From Streptomyces sp. CB09001 (lineage in GTDB: Bacteria; Actinomycetota; Actinomycetes; Streptomycetales; Streptomycetaceae), in assembly GCF_003369795.1 (NCBI RefSeq), contig NZ_CP026730.1:3768501-3832500 (forward strand): a stretch of 64,000 bases of DNA, in the 5' to 3' direction. Positions within the stretch are counted from its first letter, which is position 1. Each line of letters begins with the position of its first letter. Both the position numbers and the translations under genes were made by a program. The notes under the pieces were generated by a model. It was not told the DNA's origin. It worked only from the letters and a program-made list of their open reading frames with translations, and did no database searches. Below are positions 40,081 through 50,069 of the stretch, piece by piece.

Positions 40081-41322
40081 GTGCGGCCAGGTGACGTGGA
40101 CGACGAGGGAGCGGCCGCCAGAGCCGGTGGCCGGCTCCCCGGCGATCCCGTACCCGACCCGGGTCTCGGGCTCGGCGACGAGGCGCTGCCCGTGCCGCCC
40201 TCCGGGCCACCGCCAGCCCGGCGGACCGGGTACGGGCGGGCCTTCGTGCACGCGCTCCCCGTGCTGCTGATCGTCGTCGCCATCCTGTACGACATCTTCA
40301 CCCCGAGATACTTCACCGCCGGGCCCCTCTACACGGCCGCGCCCCTGATCGCCGCCCCGCTCTACTCGCGGCGCGGCACGGCGCTCACCGGCGTCGCCGT
40401 GGTCGCCGCGGTCATCGGGCTGCAGCTCGGCAAGGGCGTCATCCACTACGTCGACTCCCTCACCGAGCTGATCACCATCGCCACGGTCGCCGTACTCGCC
40501 GTCCTCGTGAACGGCATGGTCCGCCGCAGCAGCGAGCGCCTCGTCTCCGTCCGTGAGATCGCCGAGGCCGCCCAGCGCGCCGTCCTGCCCGAACCCGCCG
40601 AGCGGATCGCGGGCTTCGAGATCGCCGTCTGCTACGAGGCCGCGCAGGCCGACGCCTTCATCGGCGGCGACCTGTACGCGGTGCAGGACAGCGCCCGCGG
40701 CGTCCGGCTCATCGTCGGGGACGTGCGCGGCAAGGGCATGGGTGCGGTGGCCGCCGTCGCCGTCGTGATCGGCGCGTTCCGGGAGGCGGCCGAGCAGGAG
40801 GCGACGCTGGAGGCGGTGGCACAGCGCCTGGAGCGGGCGCTGGCGCGCGAGGGCACCCGACGCGACGGACTGGACGCCTTCGAGGGCTTCACCACCGCCG
40901 TCCTCGCCGAACTCCCGCACGGCGGCGGCACCGTCCGCATCGTCAACCGCGGCCATCCGCCGCCCCTGCTGCTCTACGGCGACGGCACCCTCGGCCCGCT
41001 GCCCGCCCACGAGTCGGCGCTGCCGCTCGGCATGGGCGAGCTGGGAGTGTGGCCCGACCGGGCGGAGGAGGCCCCCTTCCCCGGCGGGGCCACACTGCTG
41101 CTCTACACCGACGGGCTGACCGAAGCCCGGGACGCGAAGGGCGAGTTCTACGATCCGCAGGCGCGGCTGACCGGCCGCGTCTTCCCGCATCCGGCGACCC
41201 TGCTCGCCACCCTCGCCGAGGACGTGCGCCGGCACTCCGGGGGCGGCATGGCGGACGACATGGCACTGCTCGCCGTCCGGCGCCCCCGGCGCGGTGATCA
41301 TGATCATTGTCACGAGCCGTGA
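40081..41322 (+). CDS. Membrane-bound PP2C/SpoIIE-type serine phosphatase
   Basis: A 413-aa protein. Residues about 55-150 hold four hydrophobic helices (HALPVLLIVVAILYDIF ... ITIATVAVLAVLVNGMV). The rest is a SpoIIE/RsbU phosphatase: AAQRAVLPEP, GGDLYAVQDS, VGDVRGKGMGA, NRGHPPPLLL, LLYTDGLTEARD, ADDMALLAVR, with the metal-binding Asp residues in place. Such enzymes dephosphorylate anti-anti-sigma factors. Start: two adjacent GTG codons (40078, 40081), with GGGAG upstream. An upstream Arg/Gly/Pro-rich open frame overlaps the tRNA and is not coding. Confidence 0.88.
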   Translation: MRPGDVDDEGAAARAGGRLPGDPVPDPGLGLGDEALPVPPSGPPPARRTGYGRAFVHALPVLLIVVAILYDIFTPRYFTAGPLYTAAPLIAAPLYSRRGTALTGVAVVAAVIGLQLGKGVIHYVDSLTELITIATVAVLAVLVNGMVRRSSERLVSVREIAEAAQRAVLPEPAERIAGFEIAVCYEAAQADAFIGGDLYAVQDSARGVRLIVGDVRGKGMGAVAAVAVVIGAFREAAEQEATLEAVAQRLERALAREGTRRDGLDAFEGFTTAVLAELPHGGGTVRIVNRGHPPPLLLYGDGTLGPLPAHESALPLGMGELGVWPDRAEEAPFPGGATLLLYTDGLTEARDAKGEFYDPQARLTGRVFPHPATLLATLAEDVRRHSGGGMADDMALLAVRRPRRGDHDHCHEP

Positions 41323-41534
41323 CAGCGCGACCCCCCTCCGCATAACAACTGATACACCGTCAGAAGAAACTGGCGCGAGAGGGAATACCGAGGCCGGGTC
41401 AACTCGCCCGGTTTTCACCGGTCGTGAGGCGTACGTCCCGGCCGTATTCGGTAATGATCAAGAGGAACGGCTTGGAATCGGAGCCTCGCGTCTATTAACG
41501 TTCGATAACGCAGCGCGGTCGTCCCAGCCGTCAC
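41323..41534 (+). other. Promoter region upstream of the c-di-AMP riboswitch
   Basis: About 210 bp with A/T-rich patches (CATAACAACTGATACA near 41340; ATTAACGTTCGATAACG near 41492). It should contain the promoter driving the riboswitch and the M23 gene. I see no gene. Confidence 0.45.
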
Positions 41535-41697
41535 AGAAGGCGGCTCCGTGCGCACGCGCCGAATCCCGCAAGGGAACCGGGGAACCACCACATTGGGGTG
41601 AATCGGGCGTATGCCGCCGTGGAAAACGGTCGGCAGACACCCGTAGGAGACCTTCCTGCTCCGAACCCGTCAGCTAACCCGGTAGGCGAAAGGAAGG
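41535..41697 (+). promoter_or_regulatory. ydaO/yuaA-type cyclic di-AMP riboswitch
   Basis: The leader of the M23 gene contains the conserved blocks of this class in order: GCCGAATCCCGCAAGGGAACC, GGGGAACCACC, TTGGGGTGAATC, and after a variable arm CCGAACCCGTCAGCTAACCC with GGTAGGCGAAAGGA. In actinobacteria this riboswitch lies before cell-wall hydrolases (Rpf, NlpC, M23) and turns them off when c-di-AMP is high. The boundaries are approximate. Confidence 0.9.
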
Positions 41698-41713
41698 AAA
41701 GGAGTACGCCCAC

Positions 41714-42757
41714 GTGGCGTCCAACCGGCCTGCCCCCGAGGCCCCGTCCGCGCCCAGTGGGCACGGCACCGACACCTTCGGCTACGACGGCTACCGCACC
41801 GAAGAGGGCCCCTGGGAGGAGTGGAATCCCACCGCGGAATCCATCCGCCCCGTACGCGGCCGGCACCGCGTGGCCAAGCAGCGCGGCGGACTCGCCCGCA
41901 GCTCCACCGTCCTCGGCGTCGGTGTCATAGCCGCCGTCGGAGCGGGCGGCATGGCCAGCGCGCAGACCGGCAAGCCGCCGGTGTCCATCTCCATGCCGGA
42001 CCTGCCGAACGTCGGCTCGCTCCTCCCCGGCGACGACGAGAAGTCGGAGCCCGAGGGTTCCGCCACCCCGCTCAGCGGCATCACCCAGGCCGTCGCCGCC
42101 GACAGCGCGGAGAAGACCGGCACCACCGGCGCTGGTGAGTCGCTGCGGGCCCGGATCATGGCGCAGGCCGAGCAGCAGCAGGCGCAGGTCGAGACCAAGG
42201 CCGCCGCCGAAGCCGCCGCCGCGGCCGAGAAGAAGGCCGCGGAAGCCGCCGCCAAGGCGGAGAAGGAGGCCGAGGAGAAGGCCGCCGCCGCCAAGAAGAA
42301 GGCGGAGGAGGAGGCCGCGAAGAAGGCCGAGGCCGAGCGGCTCGCGAAGCTGGCCAAGCAGTTCACGCTGCCGACCTCCTCGTACACGATCTCCTCCACG
42401 TTCAACCAGGCCGGCTCCCTCTGGTCCTCCGGCCACCACACCGGCCTCGACTTCGCCGCCCCCACGGGCACGCTGCTCAAGGCGGTGCACAGCGGCACCA
42501 TCACGTCGGCCGGCTGGGACGGGTCGTACGGCTACAAGACGGTGCTCACCCTCGACGACGGCACCGAGCTCTGGTACGCGCACCAGTCCTCCATCAACGT
42601 CAGCGTCGGCCAGCAGGTCACCACCGGCGACGTCATCGGCCGTGTCGGCGCCACCGGCAACGTCACCGGCGCCCACCTCCACCTCGAGGTGCACACCGAC
42701 GGCGGCACCGGCATCGATCCGATGGCCTGGCTGCAGAGCAAGGGCCTCACCCCCTGA
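41714..42757 (+). CDS. Secreted M23 peptidase with coiled-coil region
   Basis: A 347-aa cell-wall endopeptidase. The N-terminal 50 residues are cytoplasmic and disordered, then a hydrophobic segment (STVLGVGVIAAVGAGGMASAQT, about 63-84) serves as signal/anchor. Residues about 145-215 are an Ala/Glu/Lys coiled coil. The M23 domain shows HHTGLDFA (His, Asp) and HLHLEVH (HxH). GTG at 41714 follows AAAGGAG. Riboswitch control by c-di-AMP links it to wall remodelling during germination or osmotic change. Confidence 0.92.
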   Translation: MASNRPAPEAPSAPSGHGTDTFGYDGYRTEEGPWEEWNPTAESIRPVRGRHRVAKQRGGLARSSTVLGVGVIAAVGAGGMASAQTGKPPVSISMPDLPNVGSLLPGDDEKSEPEGSATPLSGITQAVAADSAEKTGTTGAGESLRARIMAQAEQQQAQVETKAAAEAAAAAEKKAAEAAAKAEKEAEEKAAAAKKKAEEEAAKKAEAERLAKLAKQFTLPTSSYTISSTFNQAGSLWSSGHHTGLDFAAPTGTLLKAVHSGTITSAGWDGSYGYKTVLTLDDGTELWYAHQSSINVSVGQQVTTGDVIGRVGATGNVTGAHLHLEVHTDGGTGIDPMAWLQSKGLTP

Positions 42758-42893
42758 GCCACCCCGCCCACGACGCGCCCCGCCGATCCCCGGCGGTCCT
42801 GACGGCGACCCCCCGACGTCAGGGCTGCCGGTTTGCGGGGATTTTGCGTGCCTGCCGGAATCGCCCGCTCCGGCGCGGTCGTTGAGTCCCTAC

Positions 42894-43838
42894 ATGACTT
42901 CTCTGCGCAAGCTCGGCTCCTCCGACCTCGAGGTCTTCCCCCTGGCCCTGGGCGGCAACGTCTTCGGCTGGACCGCCGACCGAGACCGGTCCTTCGCCGT
43001 CCTGGACGCCTACACGGCGGCCGGCGGCAACTTCGTCGACACCGCCGACTCCTACTCGGCGTGGGTCGACGGCAACAGCGGCGGTGAGTCCGAGACCGTC
43101 CTGGGCGAGTGGTTCGCGGCCCGCGGCAACCGTGACGACGTCGTCCTCGCCACCAAGGTCAGCCAGCACCCCGAGTACCCGGGCCTGTCCGCCGCGAACA
43201 TCAGGGCCGCGGCCGACGCCTCGCTGCGCCGCCTGGGCACCGACCACATCGACCTGTACTACACCCACTTCGACAAGCCCGAGGTGCCGGTCGAGGAGAT
43301 CGTCGGCGCGCTCGACGAACTGGTGAAGGCCGGCAAGGTGCGGCACATCGCCGCCTCCAACATCTCCGCCGAGCGGCTCGCCGCGTCCCTGGAGTTCTCC
43401 GACCGCGAGGGCCTCGCCCGGTACGTCGCCCTCCAGCCGCACTACAACCTGGTCTCCCGCGACACGTACGAGGGCGAGCTGCGCGACCTCGCCGAGCGGG
43501 CGGGGCTCGCCGCCGTGCCGTACTACGCCCTCGCGGCCGGCTTCCTCACCGGCAAGTACCGGCCCGGCACGGAGGTGGACAGCCCGCGGGCGGGCGGTGC
43601 GGCCAAGCACCTTAAGACCGAGCGGGGCCGCCGGGTGCTGGCCGCCCTGGACGAGATCGCCGAGGCCCACGACGCCCCCGTCGCCACGGTCGCCCTCGCC
43701 TGGCTGGCCGCCCGGCCGACGGTGGCGGCGCCGATCGCGTCCGCGCGCACGGTGGAGCAGCTGCCGGCGCTGCTGGGCGTGGCCGAGCTGAGCCTGACGG
43801 AGGACGAGGTCGGCCGGCTGACCCGGGCGTCCGCCTGA
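42894..43838 (+). CDS. Aldo/keto reductase
   Basis: A 314-aa NADPH-dependent oxidoreductase of the AKR fold. The catalytic residues are seen in NFVDTADSYSAW (Asp, Tyr), VLATKVSQ (Lys) and LYYTHFDKP (His region). The C-terminal ASARTVEQL segment binds NADP phosphate. It resembles the YajO/YhdN-type subgroup. It is monocistronic in appearance; the substrate is unknown. ATG 42894 (MTSLRKLGSSDLEVFPL). Confidence 0.92.
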   Translation: MTSLRKLGSSDLEVFPLALGGNVFGWTADRDRSFAVLDAYTAAGGNFVDTADSYSAWVDGNSGGESETVLGEWFAARGNRDDVVLATKVSQHPEYPGLSAANIRAAADASLRRLGTDHIDLYYTHFDKPEVPVEEIVGALDELVKAGKVRHIAASNISAERLAASLEFSDREGLARYVALQPHYNLVSRDTYEGELRDLAERAGLAAVPYYALAAGFLTGKYRPGTEVDSPRAGGAAKHLKTERGRRVLAALDEIAEAHDAPVATVALAWLAARPTVAAPIASARTVEQLPALLGVAELSLTEDEVGRLTRASA

Positions 43839-43862
43839 GCGGACGGTCCTCGCGTCGCGGAC

Positions 43863-45293
43863 CTACGGGCGGTGGGGGCCGGGTGGCGCGTACGGGGTGT
43901 ACGGCGGCGCATACGGGGTGTGTGGCGGCGCGTACGGGTTGTGCGGGGCCTGCGGTCCGAGCGGCCCGTAGAGGGCGTGGGGGGCGTACGGGGCCTGCGG
44001 GGCGTAGGGAGTGGGCGCGGTCCGGAGGCCGTACGCGCCGTGCGTCCCGCCGTACGGATACGCCCACGGCGGCACCGGCTGCGGCACGGGCGGCGGCGGT
44101 GCCGTGGCCCGGGCCGCGTGGTCCAGGGCCGGGCGGGCGAGGTCCCGCAGGTGCCACAGGGCGTCCAGCAGTGCCCGCTCCCGTACGGCGAAGTCGGCGC
44201 CCGCCCGGCCCCGGCGGCCCCGCTGCCGCAGGAACGCCACCGAGGTCGCGCAGGCCTCGTACCGCGCCACCGCCCGCGCCCCTTCCTTCCCGGCGTGCCG
44301 GCGGGCGTACTGCCGGGCGATGCGGCGGGCCCGCATCGAGCCGAGCGCGTACGGCTCCGCGGGCGTGAGCCAGCCGGCCACGACGTACGCGGGCAGCTCG
44401 GCCCGCACGGTGCCCAGTTCGCGCTGCCGGGTCCAGATCACCAGCCAGGTCAGCAGGCCGAAGGACGGCACCATGAACGCCGCGTACACGGCGAAGAAGC
44501 CGTACTCGCCGAACGCGGCCGAGCCGTTCCACAGTGCGTGCATGCCCATCGCGAGCAGCAGTCCGGCCAGGGGGAGCAGGGCCCGGCGCAGGTGGTGCCG
44601 GCCCGTCGAGAGCGCGGCGACGCCGAAGCCGATGCCGGTGAGCACGGTGAACAGCGGGTGCGCGAACGGCGACATCACGACCCGCACGAAGAAGGTCGCC
44701 GCGGTGACGGAGGCGATGCCGCTGTCGCCGGTGAGCTGGTCGGTGCCGAAGGCGGTACCCAGGTAGAGGATGTTCTCGGTGAAGGCGAAACCGGTGGCGG
44801 TGACCCCGGCGACGACCACGCCGTCGACGATGCCGGTGAAGTCCCGCCTGCGGAAGAGGAAGACGAGGAGGACGGCGGCCGCTTTGGCGGACTCCTCGAC
44901 GACCGGGGCTATGACCGTGGCGCCCAGGGTGTCCGCGCTCGCCGGGTCGGCGGTCGCGGTGGCTATCCAGCGGGTCGCGAAGCTGTTGGCGACGATCGCT
45001 ATCAGCGCCGCCGCGCAGGCCCCCCAGGCGAAGCAGAAGAGCAGGTTCCGCCAGGGGCCGGGGTCCACCCGGTCCAGCCAGCGGAACGCGGCTATGAGCA
45101 GCGGCACCGGCAGCACCGCCAGGCCCAGCCCCACCAGGAACCCCTGCGTGCCCGTCTGTTCCCGCACCAGGGCCAGGATCACCAGGCCGGAGAGCGCGAG
45201 CAGGGTGATCAGCGCGCCGTAACGGACCCAGGTCCGCTGCCACCAGTGCGTATGCCGGTGCGCACGGGTCGGATACGGGGGACAGGTGGCCAC
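43863..45293 (-). CDS. PrsW-family intramembrane metalloprotease
   Basis: A 476-aa membrane protease with about eight helices in residues 25-270. The active-site motifs of PrsW/CAAX-like proteases are present: APVVEESAKA (Glu-Glu), FTENILY (Glu, Asn) and MSPFAHPLF (His), plus a later MGMHALWN (His). B. subtilis PrsW cleaves an anti-sigma factor; a similar signalling role is inferred. The last 60 residues are a cytoplasmic Pro/Tyr/Ala repeat (PYAPQAPYAPHALYGP, PYAPPHTPYAPPYTPYAPP). It follows trmB by 9 bp on the same strand. Confidence 0.88.
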   Translation of the reverse strand: MATCPPYPTRAHRHTHWWQRTWVRYGALITLLALSGLVILALVREQTGTQGFLVGLGLAVLPVPLLIAAFRWLDRVDPGPWRNLLFCFAWGACAAALIAIVANSFATRWIATATADPASADTLGATVIAPVVEESAKAAAVLLVFLFRRRDFTGIVDGVVVAGVTATGFAFTENILYLGTAFGTDQLTGDSGIASVTAATFFVRVVMSPFAHPLFTVLTGIGFGVAALSTGRHHLRRALLPLAGLLLAMGMHALWNGSAAFGEYGFFAVYAAFMVPSFGLLTWLVIWTRQRELGTVRAELPAYVVAGWLTPAEPYALGSMRARRIARQYARRHAGKEGARAVARYEACATSVAFLRQRGRRGRAGADFAVRERALLDALWHLRDLARPALDHAARATAPPPPVPQPVPPWAYPYGGTHGAYGLRTAPTPYAPQAPYAPHALYGPLGPQAPHNPYAPPHTPYAPPYTPYAPPGPHRP

Positions 45294-45302
45294 GGCAGGA
45301 CC

Positions 45303-46118
45303 CTAACCGGTGGGGGGCAGCTCCTTGTGCGGTACGCGGCGGAAGAGCAGGTCGTTCACCACATGTCCCTTGTCCAGTCCCTGGCCCTCGAAACGGGTCA
45401 GGGGCCGGTGCTCGGGGCGTGGCGCGAATCCGCCGTCGGGCACGGTGTTCTCGAAGCCGGGGTGCGCGGTCAGCACGTCGAGCATCTCCTCGGCGTACGG
45501 CTCCCAGTCGGTGGCGCAGTGCAGCACGGCCCCCGGAGCGAGCCGGGCCGCGGCCAGGGTCAGGAACTCCGGCTGGATCAGCCGGCGCTTGTGGTGCCGC
45601 TTCTTCGGCCACGGGTCGGGGAAGTAGACGCGCAGCCCGGCGAGCGAGTCGGGGGCGAGCATCTCGCGCAGCAGGATGATCGCGTCGCCGTTGGCCACCC
45701 GGATGTTGGACAGCTCCTGCCGCTCCGCCAGGCCGAGCAGGTTGCCCTGGCCGGGGGTGTGGACGTCGGCGGCGAGGATGTTGGTGTCCGGGTCGGCGGC
45801 GGCCATCCGGGCGGTGGCCTCGCCCATGCCGAAGCCGACCTCCAGGACGACGGGCCGGGCGTTGCCGAAGAGTTCGGCGAGGTCGACGATCCGCTGACCG
45901 TCGATGTCCAGTCCCCACCGGGGCCACAGCCGCTGCAGCGCGTCCGCCTGCCCGGCGGTCACCCGGCTCCGCCGGGGCTGGAAGCTGCGGATCCGCCGCT
46001 CGAAGTGCGACCCGGCGGGATCGGCCTTGGGCCCGTCGGGGAAGCGGGGCTCGCCCTTGGCACGGACGTGCCGCAGGGAAGCGGGTGCGGCATCGGAGGT
46101 GTGGTGGGAGTCAGACAC
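45303..46118 (-). CDS. trmB: tRNA (guanine-N7-)-methyltransferase
   Basis: A 271-aa SAM-dependent enzyme forming m7G46 in tRNA. The SAM loop is VLEVGFGMGEAT; the conserved substrate block YFPDPWPKKRHHKRRLI follows. The N-terminal 45 residues are a basic extension usual in actinobacteria. It is first in a two-gene unit with the PrsW-type gene. Confidence 0.94.
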   Translation of the reverse strand: MSDSHHTSDAAPASLRHVRAKGEPRFPDGPKADPAGSHFERRIRSFQPRRSRVTAGQADALQRLWPRWGLDIDGQRIVDLAELFGNARPVVLEVGFGMGEATARMAAADPDTNILAADVHTPGQGNLLGLAERQELSNIRVANGDAIILLREMLAPDSLAGLRVYFPDPWPKKRHHKRRLIQPEFLTLAAARLAPGAVLHCATDWEPYAEEMLDVLTAHPGFENTVPDGGFAPRPEHRPLTRFEGQGLDKGHVVNDLLFRRVPHKELPPTG

Positions 46119-46230
46119 AATGCGTCGATTTTAGACCGCGCCCGTGGTTGCGACTGCCTGTCGAAGTAGTTAGAGTCTATAACGTAAGCGATTGACTGAA
46201 ACGGCAGTTGTATCCGTGGGGAGAGACTCT

Positions 46231-46641
46231 GTGATTCACCACCAGATCCGCCTGGCCATGCGCCCCGACGCCCCCCAGGACAAGGTCGAGGAGGCGCTCG
46301 AGATGCTCCGCAGGATGGGGCGCGAGATCGATGCCGTCGCGTACTGGACGGTCGGGCGCGACGTGGGCGGCGACTTCGACTACGGAGCGATGTTCGCCGT
46401 CGAGGACATCGAGGGCTACCGGGCGTACATGCACGCGCCGCTGCACCGGCGGGTCGACGAGATCGGGCTGCCGCTGGTGCGGCACATGGTCTCCCACGAC
46501 CTGACCGACGACGAGGATCCGGCCACGGGTGACCGCATCCGGCGGATCCACGCCGAGCGCTTCGCGGGGGACCCGGCCCTCGTCGCCCTGATCGAGGGCC
46601 TCGGTTCGTACGAGGGCAGCAGCGCGCCCGGGCGCGGCTAG
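46231..46641 (+). CDS. Hypothetical A/B-barrel (Dabb-like) protein
   Basis: A 136-aa protein, VIHHQIRLAMRPDAPQDKVEEALEMLRRMG..., with one ferredoxin-like alpha/beta unit of the stress-responsive dimeric A/B-barrel type (FDYGAMFAVEDIEGYRAYMHAPLHRRVDE). The C-terminal 45 residues are helical. I chose GTG 46231, preceded by GGGGAGAG at 6 nt; a TTG at 46192 in frame lacks a site. Its 3' end overlaps the convergent oxidase gene by 4 bp. Role unknown. Confidence 0.78.
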   Translation: MIHHQIRLAMRPDAPQDKVEEALEMLRRMGREIDAVAYWTVGRDVGGDFDYGAMFAVEDIEGYRAYMHAPLHRRVDEIGLPLVRHMVSHDLTDDEDPATGDRIRRIHAERFAGDPALVALIEGLGSYEGSSAPGRG

Positions 46642-47918
46642 CCGGGCCGCCGGGTGGCCGGGCGGCCGGGTGGTCCCTGGTCCGCCAGCATCGCCAGCGC
46701 CCTGCGGGCCACCTCCCGGCCGATGGGCAGGGACGCGGTCGCCGCGGGCGACGGCGCGTTCAGGACGTGCACCGCGTGGGCGCCCTCCTTGATCAGGAAG
46801 TCGTCCACCAGCGTGCCGTCCGCGAGCACCGCCTGCGCCCGGACCCCGGCGGGCGCCGCGACCAGGTCGTCCTCCGTCACCGCCGGCAGCAGTCTGCGGA
46901 CCGCGGCCGTGAAGGCGCTCCTGGACAGCGACCGCCGCAGCTCGCCCGCCCCGTATCTCCAGTGCCGCCGGGCCATGTGCCACGAACCCGGCCAGGCAAG
47001 GGTTCCGCCCAGCTCGCGGGGGCGCACCACGCCCCAGCCGTATCCCTCGCGGGCCAGCGCCGGAACCGCGTTCGGTCCGACGTGCACGCCGCCGTCGATC
47101 CCCCGGGTCAGATGCACGCCGAGGAACGGGAACGCAGGGTCCGGCACCGGATACACCAGTCCCCGCACCAGCTCCGGCCGCGCCAGCTCGTAGTACTCGC
47201 CCCGGAACGGGACGATCCGCATGCCCGGGTCGTCCCCGGTCAGCCGCGCGATCTCGTCGCAGTGCAGCCCGCCGCAGTTGACCAGGGCCCGGGCCCGGAG
47301 CACGTCCCCGGTGCGGGTGCGGACGGCGACGCCCAGGCCGGGGCGCCGGTCGACGCGGTGCACCTCGGCGCCGTAGCGGATCTCCGCCCCGGACGCCCGG
47401 GCGAGCTGCCGGGCCACGGCGCCGTAGTCGCAGATTCCGGTGGTGCCGACGTGTATGGCGGCGAGGCCGCGCACCTCGGGCTCGTACTCCTGGATCTGGG
47501 CGCCGCTCAGCTCGCGCACCGGTATGCCGTTCTCCCGGCCGCGCTGCACGAGGGCGTGCAGGCGGGGCAGCTCGGCGCGGTCGGTGGCGACGATCAGCTT
47601 GCCGGTGACGGCGTGGGCGATGCCGTACTCGGCGCAGAACTTGACCATCTCGGCGGCGCCCCGGACCGCGTAGCGCGCCTTGAGGGAGCCGGGGCGGTAG
47701 TAGACACCGCTGTGGATCACGCCGCTGTTGCGGCCCGTCTGGTGGCGGGCGGGGCCCGGCTCCTTCTCCAGGACCGTGACCCGGGTGCCCGGGGCGGCGC
47801 GGGTGATCGCGTACGCCGTGGACAGGCCGACGATCCCGCCGCCGATCACCAGCACGTCGCAGTCGTACGCGATGCTCCGAACGAGCCCGGTCCGCACTTC
47901 TTCCATTTCCCGGCCCAC
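46638..47918 (-). CDS. lhgO: L-2-hydroxyglutarate oxidase
   Basis: A 426-aa FAD-dependent DAO-family enzyme oxidising L-2-hydroxyglutarate, a metabolic side product, to 2-oxoglutarate. The FAD motif is VLVIGGGIVGLSTAYAI (residues about 22-38); TGRNSGVIHSGVYY is the family signature and RPELVRGLVYPVPDPAFPFLGVHLT the substrate region. The start is ATG 47918 (MGREMEEVRTGL). Confidence 0.92.
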   Translation of the reverse strand: MGREMEEVRTGLVRSIAYDCDVLVIGGGIVGLSTAYAITRAAPGTRVTVLEKEPGPARHQTGRNSGVIHSGVYYRPGSLKARYAVRGAAEMVKFCAEYGIAHAVTGKLIVATDRAELPRLHALVQRGRENGIPVRELSGAQIQEYEPEVRGLAAIHVGTTGICDYGAVARQLARASGAEIRYGAEVHRVDRRPGLGVAVRTRTGDVLRARALVNCGGLHCDEIARLTGDDPGMRIVPFRGEYYELARPELVRGLVYPVPDPAFPFLGVHLTRGIDGGVHVGPNAVPALAREGYGWGVVRPRELGGTLAWPGSWHMARRHWRYGAGELRRSLSRSAFTAAVRRLLPAVTEDDLVAAPAGVRAQAVLADGTLVDDFLIKEGAHAVHVLNAPSPAATASLPIGREVARRALAMLADQGPPGRPATRRPG

Positions 47919-47988
47919 CTCCCGCTTCGATAGTGCACTGCGCCACTGACAATGCCCTCAAACCCGGGAGGGGCGGACGATCGGGCGA

Positions 47989-49410
47989 TCAGGCCGGAGT
48001 CACCAGCAGCGGGCGGGCGCGCTCGCGCAGCTCCACCACGCGCGGCTCGTCGCCGTACGGCTCCAGACGGTGCAGGAGGTCCTTCACGTACTCGGTGGTA
48101 CGGGCCGAGGAGATGCGCCCGGCCACCTCCACCGCCCGCACGCCCTGCTCGCAGGCGGCGTCCAGATTGCCGGACTCCAGCTCGGCCACCGCCGAGACGA
48201 CGAGTCTGAGACCGTGCGAGCGTACGAACTCCTCCGTCGGTTGCGACAGCGCCTGCTCGGTGAACCGGCGGACCTGGCGTGGTGCCTTCAGGTCGCGGTA
48301 GCACTCGGCCGCGTCGGCGGCGAACCGGTCGTAGGAGTAGAAACCCAGCCACGTCGGATCGCTGTCGCCGGGACGGGCGCGCTCCAGCCAGCTCTCGGCG
48401 GCCTTCAGGGCGGCGCCGGCCGCCACCGCGTCGCCCGCGCGCGCGTGGGCGCGGGCCTCGACCAGGCGGAAGAAGCTCATGGTGCGGGCCGTGGCCAGGC
48501 CGCGGTTGCGCTCCAGGGCGGCCTGGGCGAGGTCCACGCCCTCGTCGCCGAAGCCGCGGTAGGTCGCCTGGAGGGACATCGAGGCGAGGACGTAACCGCC
48601 GAGCGGGACGTCCGCCGCCGCGCGGGCCAGGCGCAGGGCCTGGATGTAGTAGCGCTGGGCCGCCTCCTGCTGGCCGGTGTCGAAGGCCATCCAGCCGGCC
48701 AGCCGGGTCAGTTCGGCCGAGGCGCCGAACAGGGCGCGGCCGACCTCGTCGGAGTAGGAGCCGAGGAGGAGCGGGGCCGCCTCGACGCGTAAGCACTCGG
48801 GGACCATCGAGGAACGCCAGTCGCCGCCGCCGTACTTGGAGTCCCAGCGGCGGGCGTCCTCGGCGGCCTCGCGCAGCTTCTGCACATCACTGTGGCCGAC
48901 TTTGAGCGGTGCGCCGGAGCCCTCGGCCGGGCTCACCTCGCGCGCCACCGAGCTGTCGGCCGGGGTTATCAGCCACCGGGAGGCGGGCGTCGCGTACGCG
49001 CTCACCGCGAACGAACCGGCGAGCGACTGCCAGATGCCGCCGCCGGTGCGGCGGCCGGCGAGGTCGAGACGGTACAGCTCGGTGGCGGACCTGACCGCCT
49101 GGCCGACGTCCCGCGGGAAGGCGAGGCCCACCTCGGGGGCGGGATCCGCGTCCGCCAGGCCGATCTCGTGGAGCGGCACCGGTCGGCCGAGCTTCTGGCC
49201 TATGGCGGCGGCGATGAGGTGCGGCGCCGCACCCTGCGGCACCATGCCCTTCGACACCCAGCGCGCCACCGACGTCTTGTCGTAGCGAAGTGTCAACCCG
49301 CGTTGGGCGCCGAGGTCGTTGACGCGCCGGGCGAGTCCTGCGTTGCTGATTCCCGCGAGGGCGAGAACGGCGCCGAGCTTTTCGTTCGGCCCGCGTTGCT
49401 CCCTGGACAT
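47989..49410 (-). CDS. NsdA-like TPR regulator (sporulation-associated)
   Basis: A 473-aa protein. The N-terminus has an XRE-like helix-turn-helix ([44 protein letters not shown]) and the C-terminal half has TPR-like helices ([32 protein letters not shown] ...). The layout matches NsdA and relatives, which repress development and antibiotic production in Streptomyces. Start ATG at about 49410 with AGGGG upstream; much longer upstream extension is non-coding. Confidence 0.88.
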   Translation of the reverse strand: MSREQRGPNEKLGAVLALAGISNAGLARRVNDLGAQRGLTLRYDKTSVARWVSKGMVPQGAAPHLIAAAIGQKLGRPVPLHEIGLADADPAPEVGLAFPRDVGQAVRSATELYRLDLAGRRTGGGIWQSLAGSFAVSAYATPASRWLITPADSSVAREVSPAEGSGAPLKVGHSDVQKLREAAEDARRWDSKYGGGDWRSSMVPECLRVEAAPLLLGSYSDEVGRALFGASAELTRLAGWMAFDTGQQEAAQRYYIQALRLARAAADVPLGGYVLASMSLQATYRGFGDEGVDLAQAALERNRGLATARTMSFFRLVEARAHARAGDAVAAGAALKAAESWLERARPGDSDPTWLGFYSYDRFAADAAECYRDLKAPRQVRRFTEQALSQPTEEFVRSHGLRLVVSAVAELESGNLDAACEQGVRAVEVAGRISSARTTEYVKDLLHRLEPYGDEPRVVELRERARPLLVTPA

Positions 49411-49834
49411 GCGCCACCCCTCGACACAGACGGCTGCCGCGCTGGCATAACCACGCGGCATTCGTAAACCCAGCGTAGTTCGCCGCATCCCAGGCGTTAA
49501 GAGGCATTGTTCCGGATGGCGGGATTGTGGTCCGTACTCAAGTGCGGTGTATGTACGGTCTGTTGCCGCGTGCTCCCGATGTGTGGCCGTGCGCCCGTGC
49601 GTGCGCTCTTCTCCGGCCACGGCGGGAGCGATTCCATGGCGGTGCGTGGGTCGGCCCGCTGTACTGGATCCAGTGGGCTGGGGGACGCCGCCGCCTACAT
49701 CCCCGCGGGCGGCGGACCGGTCCGGGGGGCGAGTCCCGTCCCCCGGACTGCGCGCCGCCGGTGCGCTGACGGGCGGTGCGCAGAGTTTGTACGGAGCGTG
49801 TTCGAGTGTGGCCGCGTGGCGCCGATTTGGCTGA

Positions 49835-49853
49835 AAATCACCGTTGGTGATTT
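49835..49853. promoter_or_regulatory. Inverted repeat in the divergent promoter region
   Basis: Perfect 8-bp dyad AAATCACC / GGTGATTT with a 3-bp centre, A/T-rich against its surroundings. It is a likely operator; the nearby NsdA-like or AfsR-like proteins are candidates. Confidence 0.5.
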
Positions 49854-50069
49854 CGGGGTACAACCGCCCTCACCATGGGAGTTGAGGGCGCGTTGGGGAG
49901 CCAAAGGGCGCGTTGCGGGGGCGCATTCGCGTCGTCTTCGCCGTGGGGGAACGGGAGTTGACGGTCCCGCGGCGATGTCCCGGCGTTCTCGCGTGAGTCT
50001 CCGCGGGGCGCACTCGCGGAGCACACGCGGCTCCGCCGACGCTCTGTGGCGCGCCCTTCATGGCAGCAT

